DNA from: an uncultured Microscilla sp.
GTDB lineage: Bacteria > Bacteroidota > Bacteroidia > Cytophagales > Microscillaceae
NCBI RefSeq assembly: GCF_947493425.1
Contig: NZ_CANLRP010000057.1
Coordinates: 1-44,255 of the forward strand
Length of the DNA stretch: 44,255 nt
Direction of reading: 5' to 3'
The number at the start of each line of letters is the position of its first letter. Position 1 is the stretch's first letter. The translations under genes were made by a program, and so were the position numbers. Positions 8,289 to 13,538 of this stretch are shown here, in pieces. Below the pieces are notes generated by a model. That model was not told where the DNA came from. It made no database searches and saw nothing but the letters and a program-made list of their open reading frames with translations.

Positions 8289-10370
8289 TTAATCAAATAC
8301 TTCCTCCCTCACCTTGTGTTTAAATACATCCTGAGGGTAAAACCAAGCATTGCGGAGCTTTTTCTTAGAAAACAAAGGTAGTTGATCGCCATAATGCTTA
8401 GATGTTTTTTGGGTAGAGTTGCCATAACTTAACAATACCTTGGCTTTGACAGTTTTGCCAAACTCAATCACCCCCACCCAAGAGTCACCACCACCCACAT
8501 AATTGATTCCTTGTTTGTCGGTGTAGCCCTCCCAAGCCACTCTAAATACCCCAATGCCTCCCGCAGAACCATTGGCAGGTAAGTTATACTTGCCGTATTT
8601 CAAGCGGTGCATCTTACCCCAGGCAATGGTTAGCTTGCCGTGTTTTTTCTTAAGGTAAGTCGCTACTGCATTCAGCATTTTTACTGCTTTTTGGGGCTGA
8701 GCCAAGCCATCAGGCGTGGTACGGGGCTTGGCCGCATTCCAGGGGGTTTTGTACATTTTACTGCGCCAAAACCCCATTTTAGATGCCCAGGCATAGAACA
8801 AATAAGCACCTTTGCTATCATTGTCCAAGTGTCGATTCCAATTTTGTAATACCTTTTTGGCTTCTTGGCTCAACGCATTGCCGTATTGATCTACTGCAGC
8901 AAACAAATCGTCTAAGATTCGGTCAGCCAGTTCAGAGCGGGTAGAGTGTTTGTAGGCAACCAGTTCGTCAAAAGTAATCGAAGTATCTTCGGCCAGCATT
9001 CGGGCAGAGCGTTGTGGACGGAACCCCATTCTGATAGGTGCCATATAGGGTGGGTAGTTTTTGGGTATAAGTAATGGCGGAAAAGTAACCGACCAAGGCG
9101 GATCATTGGCATTTTGGAGCCAACCTTGTGGTGGGTTTTTTAATTGAGGCATCTCTTTGTAAGCATGTATTTTGTGCCACAGGGTAGCCGTTGTATTGCC
9201 TGGTACTACATTGTTCCAAAACCCCCAATCGCCTTTAGAACGCACTGGTACTCGTCCGTTAAACATATAAAAAATATTCCCTTTTTTGTCGGCATACATC
9301 ACATTCCAAAACGGAATTTGCTGCATTTTAAGGGCTTTTTCAAACTGTCGAAGGTTTTTGGCGGTAGCCATTTTCCACCATTGTAAAGCCATATTAGGTG
9401 CATTGGTACCTGCCATTTTTATTGCCAAAGCCCTGTGTTTGCCCATTTTTACTACAGGACCGTGTTCTGACACAAGCAAGTCAATGGTTTTGTTCTGAAA
9501 CTTGCCCTCTTTGGTTTTTACTTGGATGGTAGTGCGGGTTTTTACAAATGGTTTGACTGCTCCATCCATTACATATCCCTCATCTTTGAGTTCCAGCTCA
9601 TAAGTATCAGCATTGTCTATGGTATTATCTGTATGGCTCCAGCCCAGGTGTTGATTAAAACCAATGGCTATGCCTGGCAAGCCTACCAGGTTTACCCCAT
9701 AAGTATTGTGGCGGGGGCTTATAAGATGCATTTCATGAAACAAAAATTCGTTGCTCCATGGCAGGTGAGGGTTTTGCACCAACATGGCGTTTTTGCTTGC
9801 CGACCGAGAAGGGGCTATGGCATAAGCATTAGAGCCTTTGTCGGCCCATTTTTGCACCCTGCCTAGTTCACTGCCTCCTACAAACCGGGTAAATACTACA
9901 TACATCAAATGTAGGTGAATGTCGTCAGTAGTCACCGGAAGGACTACTTTATATTTTTTGTCAAAATGATTGGGGTGTGCCTGAGCATATTTGTTCATTC
10001 CCTTGACAAAGGCCTCAATGTATTTTTTTTGGGTAGGATGTTGTTTTTTTTGCCATTTTTTTGCCAACTGCGGAAATTGCAGTGAGCGAATAAGCTTGTC
10101 GTTGTGCAGGTAACGCACCCCCCAATATTCGGCGGCCTTGCCTCGCGACTTGCCATACATCTTTAGTATGAGGTTGCCGTGGTTGTGCATGTGTGCCCAG
10201 CCCATCGCCATAAACAAGTCTTGGTCGTTTTTAGCGTAGATATGAGGCACCCCCCAGGTATCCCATACAATGCGGGTTTGTTTGAAGTTGACTGATTGAT
10301 TGTTTTGTGCCTGGCACGACAAGCCCAGCCAACTGATAAAAAGCAGGGTAAATAAGTTTCGTATGGTCAT
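8289..10370 (-). CDS. Penicillin acylase family (Ntn-hydrolase) lipoprotein
   Basis: 693-residue envelope enzyme. The N-terminal signal peptide ends in the lipobox L-G-L-S-C (Cys19). The protein has the family's single-chain precursor layout: an alpha chain (about 28-170), then a spacer, then G-S-N-A-Y-A-I with Ser180 as the probable N-terminal nucleophile of the beta chain after autocleavage. Further beta-chain landmarks are H-L-P-W near 205 and the G-I-A-I-G-F-N-x-x-L-G-W segment. Family members hydrolyse amides, including beta-lactam side chains, acyl-homoserine lactones and related N-acyl compounds. The substrate here cannot be predicted. The start at 10370 lies only about 65 bp from the IS605 element, so its promoter region may have been altered by that insertion. 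Confidence 0.9.
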   Translation of the reverse strand: MTIRNLFTLLFISWLGLSCQAQNNQSVNFKQTRIVWDTWGVPHIYAKNDQDLFMAMGWAHMHNHGNLILKMYGKSRGKAAEYWGVRYLHNDKLIRSLQFPQLAKKWQKKQHPTQKKYIEAFVKGMNKYAQAHPNHFDKKYKVVLPVTTDDIHLHLMYVVFTRFVGGSELGRVQKWADKGSNAYAIAPSRSASKNAMLVQNPHLPWSNEFLFHEMHLISPRHNTYGVNLVGLPGIAIGFNQHLGWSHTDNTIDNADTYELELKDEGYVMDGAVKPFVKTRTTIQVKTKEGKFQNKTIDLLVSEHGPVVKMGKHRALAIKMAGTNAPNMALQWWKMATAKNLRQFEKALKMQQIPFWNVMYADKKGNIFYMFNGRVPVRSKGDWGFWNNVVPGNTTATLWHKIHAYKEMPQLKNPPQGWLQNANDPPWSVTFPPLLIPKNYPPYMAPIRMGFRPQRSARMLAEDTSITFDELVAYKHSTRSELADRILDDLFAAVDQYGNALSQEAKKVLQNWNRHLDNDSKGAYLFYAWASKMGFWRSKMYKTPWNAAKPRTTPDGLAQPQKAVKMLNAVATYLKKKHGKLTIAWGKMHRLKYGKYNLPANGSAGGIGVFRVAWEGYTDKQGINYVGGGDSWVGVIEFGKTVKAKVLLSYGNSTQKTSKHYGDQLPLFSKKKLRNAWFYPQDVFKHKVREEVFD

Positions 10371-10444
10371 ATAGAATGATTTTGATGGTAATAATTGGGT
10401 AAATGGTTACAGAAAAAAGAATTACGATAAATATTATTTGAAAG

Positions 10445-10465
10445 CCCACTGTTTTTAGTAGTGGG
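10445..10465 (-). repeat. IS605 left-end hairpin
   Basis: Stem CCCACT/AGTGGG with a loop containing TTTTTAG, 30 bp beyond the tnpA stop. Subterminal hairpins of this kind are the single-strand recognition structures bound by Y1 transposases. The loop shares TTTAG with the right-end hairpin. Confidence 0.6.
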
Positions 10466-10497
10466 ATGAAAAATAGTTGCCGAATGGCAAATGATGT

Positions 10498-10896
10498 TCA
10501 AACCTTTTTTTGGTTTTCAATATATTTTTTGATGGTTTTTTCTGAAATATGCCCTACTGATTCAATATAGTATGACCTTGTCCAAAGTGTTGGAAGTCTA
10601 CTTTTTAGTTGGGGAAATTCTTGCCTCAAATGGCGACTAGTGTAGCCCTTAAGTTGCCCAATGATGAAATGAGGAGCATCTATAGGCTTCGCTTTGATGA
10701 CAAGATGTACATGGTCTTTCATAACCTCCATTGTTTCTATTTCAATGCCCAAATCTTTAGCCTTTGAAAGCAAAAGTTCTTTGAGCCTTGTTTGTATTTC
10801 CTGAGTCAGGACTTTCCTGCGGTATTTTGGACACCAAATGATATGATAGCCTAGGTTGTAGACACTATTTTTAGAGCTTTTCCAGCGTTTTTCCAT
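10498..10896 (-). CDS. tnpA: IS200-type Y1 transposase TnpA
   Basis: 132-residue HUH single-strand DNA transposase. It carries the metal-binding H-V-H-L-V-I motif (His62 and His64) and the single catalytic tyrosine Y125 in T-I-K-K-Y-I-E-N-Q. The N-terminal Y-H-I-I-W-C-P-K-Y-R segment is typical of IS200 proteins. The enzyme cuts and rejoins the two hairpin ends of the element as single strands on the lagging-strand template. Length is normal for the family. It is divergent from tnpB with 57 bp between starts, the arrangement of IS605. Confidence 0.95.
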   Translation of the reverse strand: MEKRWKSSKNSVYNLGYHIIWCPKYRRKVLTQEIQTRLKELLLSKAKDLGIEIETMEVMKDHVHLVIKAKPIDAPHFIIGQLKGYTSRHLRQEFPQLKSRLPTLWTRSYYIESVGHISEKTIKKYIENQKKV

Positions 10897-10953
10897 AGCT
10901 TAAATATAGTATTTATTTGTCAGATAAATAATATTTCCTTCGTATATTGCATT

Positions 10954-12090
10954 ATGCTCCAAGTAGTGAAGACATACAAATACAAGCTCCGAAATTTGTC
11001 GGCTACCCAAACTCAAAAACTGAGTAGTTGGGTAGGTGCTTGTCGGTTTGTGTACAACCTTGCTTTGGAGACAAAACAATACGCCTACAAAGCCTACGGG
11101 GTTAACTTGTCTCGCTTTGATTTGGATAAGGAGCTCAAAACCCTCAAGGATGTAGAGTGGATTAAAGATGTCCCTTCTCAAAGCCTCCAGGATGTGCTTC
11201 AAAGGCTTGAGAAAGCCTATCAATCTTTCTTTAAAGGTGGTGGCTTTCCCAAATGGGCGAAAAAAGGCAAATACAACTCCATCACTCTGAAGTCAGTCAC
11301 CCGTGACAACTGTGAGGCTGGTCGTTTTGTTCTTCCAAAGCTGGGTGAGGTCAAAACCTTCTACTCACGAGAAATCCCTAAAAAAGCCAAACTTAAGCGA
11401 GCAACCATCATCAAAGAATCGGATGGTTTCTACATTTCTATTATGTTCTCAACGACCACCCAACCACTTCCCAGTAATAACCAAACTGTGGGATTGGATT
11501 GGGGGATAGAACATTTTCTAACCACTTCAGGTGGCGAACACATTGCCAATCCGCGTCTTTTTCAGCACTACCAAAACAAGCTTAGGATTGAACAACGAAG
11601 CCTTTCCCGCAAAAAGAAAGGCGGGAGCAACTTCAAGAAGCAAGCCCGAAAACTTGCCAAACTTCAGGCTAAAATTGCCCGTATTCGCAACGATTTTCAA
11701 CACAAAGTCAGCACAGGCTTAATTCTCAAATATGGCTCTATTGCGGTTGAAAACCTCAAAGTTCGCAATATGACTGGTAGCGCCAAAGGAACCACCGAAG
11801 CACCTGGAAAGAATGTCAAATCCAAATCAGGTCTTAATCGCTCTATTCTGGACACGGCGCCTTCTATGTTTTTGGATAAGCTAGAATACAAATCGAAATG
11901 GCACGGACGAACTTTTGTCAAGGTAAACCCAAAGTATACTTCCCAGGTATGCTCTGAATGTGGGCACAAAGACAAAGAAAGCAGGAAAACACAAGCTAAA
12001 TTTGTGTGTACATCTTGTGGCACAAAATTAAACGCAGATGTCAATGCTGCAAAAAATATTGAGGCAAGGGCTTTTGCCTCTATCCGTTAA
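10954..12090 (+). CDS. tnpB: TnpB RNA-guided nuclease (IS605 OrfB)
   Basis: 378-residue TnpB, the ancestor-type relative of Cas12. An N-terminal helix-turn-helix/OrfB segment (about 1-60) is followed by the wedge region and a split RuvC domain. The catalytic acids are D182 (G-L-D-W-G-I), E266 (A-V-E-N-L-K) and D362 (N-A-D-V-N-A-A-K-N-I). A zinc finger has Cys333, Cys336, Cys352 and Cys355. All residues needed for RNA-guided DNA cleavage are present and the length is standard, so it is predicted to be active with an omega RNA made from its own 3' end and the right end of the element. The ATG at 10954 gives the typical N-terminus. Confidence 0.95.
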   Translation: MLQVVKTYKYKLRNLSATQTQKLSSWVGACRFVYNLALETKQYAYKAYGVNLSRFDLDKELKTLKDVEWIKDVPSQSLQDVLQRLEKAYQSFFKGGGFPKWAKKGKYNSITLKSVTRDNCEAGRFVLPKLGEVKTFYSREIPKKAKLKRATIIKESDGFYISIMFSTTTQPLPSNNQTVGLDWGIEHFLTTSGGEHIANPRLFQHYQNKLRIEQRSLSRKKKGGSNFKKQARKLAKLQAKIARIRNDFQHKVSTGLILKYGSIAVENLKVRNMTGSAKGTTEAPGKNVKSKSGLNRSILDTAPSMFLDKLEYKSKWHGRTFVKVNPKYTSQVCSECGHKDKESRKTQAKFVCTSCGTKLNADVNAAKNIEARAFASIR

Positions 12091-12153
12091 CGTGAACCAT
12101 TAGGTTGTGCGTTGGGTGAGAATCCCCTCTGCTTTAGCTTGGGGAGCAGTCAA
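12000..12153 (+). ncRNA. Putative omega RNA / right end of the IS605 element
   Basis: The 3' end of tnpB plus the right end forms the expected scaffold. After the tnpB stop there is a G/U-rich region, then the stem GAATCCCC...GGGGAGCAGTCAA (12120-12153), which closely resembles right ends of other IS605 elements. The 5' boundary (about 12000) is a guess from family lengths. The guide would be read from flanking DNA starting about 12154 (TAATCAATTTAGAAAG). Confidence 0.6.
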
Positions 12154-12176
12154 TAATCAATTTAGAAAGTAAAGTT

Positions 12177-12203
12177 AAAAAGAGGATAGCATCAAGCTCT
12201 TTT
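12177..12203 (+). terminator. Terminator downstream of tnpB
   Basis: Hairpin AAAAGAG/CTCTTTT with a 13-nt loop, followed by a T run to about 12207. It lies just outside the IS605 right end and separates that element from the promoter at 12305. Confidence 0.5.
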
Positions 12204-12304
12204 TTTGTTTTTTAAACTGTTACTTGTTGTAAATGATTGATTAATAGGTTGTTAATGGTGCTGAGGGAGAGGTTTGAAAATTATTGTATTTTTTGACACA
12301 AGCA

Positions 12305-12335
12305 TTTGTTTTTTGCTAACATTGTTTTATATTTG
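12305..12335 (+). promoter_or_regulatory. Consensus Bacteroidota promoter for the hairpin array
   Basis: TTTG at 12305-12308, 19 nt, then TATATTTG at 12328-12335. This matches the phylum's primary sigma promoter (TTG/TTTG, N17-23, TAnnTTTG) at every fixed position. Transcription would start about 12341, some 60 nt before the first hairpin element, and could run through all copies into the 941-residue gene. Confidence 0.65.
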
Positions 12336-12400
12336 CCAAACAAATGAGCAAGAAAGCGTTTGTAAAAAGTTATAAACAGCTCAAAATATTGAAAATATTT

Positions 12401-12615
12401 GTTAGCATTTCGTGCGATGTTTCGTCGCAGTAGAAGTTAAGCTCTCCATACATCACCATACGGCAATGTCATTCAGCGTATTCTAATTTACTATACCCCA
12501 TAGTAGAATCGAATTTAGCTGGACGGGCGAAGCCCTCAATGGTCAATTTTACTATGGGGTATAGTAAATCCCATACGCCTACAGTGATTTCCGCTGGTCT
12601 CAGGCAAGAAGTAAC
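12401..12615 (+). repeat. Hairpin element copy A
   Basis: First copy of a 215-bp element. Conserved 5' part: starts GTTAGCATTTCGTGCG, with a small hairpin TGCGA/TCGCA at 12413-12429, and ends in GCGTAT (12476-12481). Variable stem: 12486-12505 pairs perfectly (20 bp) with 12550-12569. Semi-conserved apex: AGCTGGACGGGCGAAGCCC with its own GGGC-GAA-GCCC hairpin (12525-12535). Conserved 3' part: ATACGC (12573-12578, pairs with GCGTAT), then CTACAGTGATTTCCGCT, ending in GTAAC. No coding potential is seen. Probably a structured RNA or a single-strand DNA structure. Confidence 0.85.
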
Positions 12616-12665
12616 AAATAATCATCATTTTTTTATTACTTATTTATAGTATAGTCTCAAATCGA

Positions 12666-12880
12666 GTTAGCATTTCGTGCGATGTTTCGTCGCAGTAGAA
12701 GTCAAGCTTTCCATACATCACTATACGGCAATGTCATTCAGCGTATTTTTAGGCTAGGGGGTACACCTCTTAGTCAAGAACAGCTGAACGGGCAAAGCCC
12801 TATTCGGTCGACTAAGAGGTGTACCCCCTAGCCTCCCATACGCCTACAGTGATTTCCGCTAGTCCATAGCGAGTAGTAAT
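12666..12880 (+). repeat. Hairpin element copy B
   Basis: Second 215-bp copy, almost identical to copy A in its 5' and 3' parts. The central stem is entirely different: 12751-12775 pairs perfectly over 25 bp with 12810-12834. The apical GGGC-AAA-GCCC hairpin (12790-12800) is kept, as is the outer GCGTAT/ATACGC clamp (12741-12746 with 12838-12843). Confidence 0.85.
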
Positions 12881-12939
12881 GACATTTGAGTAGTAGTAGA
12901 TAAAAAATATTCAAGCCAAATTGAGTGTGCGCTTTAATC

Positions 12940-13100
12940 TCAGATGTGATGTTTCGTCATTACTCAAAGTAAGGCTACCCCAAACATCATTTATAGTAAT
13001 TTCATTTGGTGTGTTGAAGATTCAAAAAACAGCGTCGGTTCAATGCCTGCCTGTTTGTCTCTTGTTATGCTGGCAATGATTATTATAAATACCAGTGGGT
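12940..13100 (+). repeat. Decayed hairpin element copy D
   Basis: A diverged, shorter relative of the element. GATGTTTCGTCA (12948-12959) and the following segment align with the conserved 5' part (AAGT-AAGGCT, ACATCA, TTTCATT). ATGCTGGCAATGATT (about 13067-13081) aligns with the conserved 3' part. The long variable stem is lost, and only a possible AAACAG/CTGTTT pairing remains between them. Boundaries are approximate. Confidence 0.55.
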
Positions 13101-13149
13101 AGTCGCAATATTTGGTAAAAGCACTTATTTTAAGTGAGTTATAAGTTGA

Positions 13150-13363
13150 GTTAGCATTTCGTGCGATGTTTCGTCGCAGCAGAAGTCAAGCTTTCCATAC
13201 ATCACTATACGGCAATGTCATTCAGCGTATTTTAGCGGGATACCGTCAATTCTTTCATTAAGAATAGCTGAATGAGCAAGCTCAATTCGATTAATAATAG
13301 AATTGACGGTATCCCGCACCATACGCCTACAGTGATTTCCGCTAGTCCATAGCGAGTAGTAAC
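13150..13363 (+). repeat. Hairpin element copy C
   Basis: Third well-kept copy, 214 bp, with flanks nearly identical to copy B. The stem is again unrelated: 13235-13253 pairs perfectly (19 bp) with 13299-13317, and pairing continues with two mismatches to 13261/13291. The apical hairpin is GAGC-AA-GCTC (13274-13283), where the second base pair has changed from G-C to A-T on both sides relative to copies A and B. This is a compensatory change supporting real pairing. Confidence 0.85.
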
Positions 13364-13382
13364 AAGACTTATCAATAAAATC

Positions 13383-13472
13383 AAAAAAGTGACATACCAC
13401 ACATAATGGTGGTTTTGTCTACCACATCAAACACCAATGCCAAGGTATTGATCAGATAAGCTGTCACTTTTT
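13383..13472 (+). promoter_or_regulatory. Structured leader before the 941-residue gene
   Basis: AAAAAGTGACA (13384-13394) pairs with TGTCACTTTTT (13462-13472), closing a domain of about 90 nt that contains an inner hairpin ACCAC/GTGGT (from 13396). It sits between the last hairpin element and the ribosome-binding site. It may be a 5' leader fold or an independent RNA, and it does not resemble a riboswitch I know. Confidence 0.4.
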
Positions 13473-13525
13473 AGCAAAACCAGTAATATATAAAATTAAA
13501 AGCTTAAAAATCAATTATTTCTAAG

Positions 13526-13534
13526 AAGGAGGTG
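13526..13534 (+). promoter_or_regulatory. Unusually strong Shine-Dalgarno sequence
   Basis: AAGGAGGTG matches the anti-Shine-Dalgarno core over nine bases and ends 4 nt before the ATG at 13539. Other genes in this window lack such sites, as is normal in Bacteroidota, so this one fixes the start and suggests special translational control. Confidence 0.8.
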
Positions 13535-13538
13535 TCCC

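Larger units (their letters stand above)
10434..12153. mobile_element. IS200/IS605-family element (divergent tnpA and tnpB)
   Basis: A complete-looking IS605-type element of about 1.7 kb. It has a Y1 transposase gene on the minus strand, a divergent tnpB on the plus strand, a subterminal left-end hairpin (10445-10465) and a right-end hairpin finishing in TCAA (about 12150-12153). There are no terminal inverted repeats or target duplications, as expected for single-strand HUH transposition. The exact left boundary is uncertain by some bases because insertion creates no duplication. Both proteins keep their catalytic residues, so the element may be active. Confidence 0.85.

Noticed and set aside
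12401..13363. CRISPR or TIGR-type array
   Set aside because: Units are about 215 bp with internal palindromes and long, irregular gaps (50 and about 270 bp), unlike the short repeats and uniform spacers of those arrays. No cas or Tas gene is present.
12401..13363. Retron msr-msd copies
   Set aside because: Conserved flanks with a variable long stem are reminiscent of msd hairpins, but no reverse transcriptase gene lies in the window. Kept only as an analogy. A trans-acting enzyme cannot be excluded.
12401..13363. REP/BIME elements mobilised by the nearby TnpA
   Set aside because: REP sequences are 20-40 bp, and the TnpA here belongs to a complete IS605 with its own tnpB and ends. Element ends do not resemble the IS ends.
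13218..13400. 60-codon minus-strand ORF over element C
   Set aside because: It spans the palindrome and conserved flank of the repeat, and equivalent frames are not kept in copies A and B.
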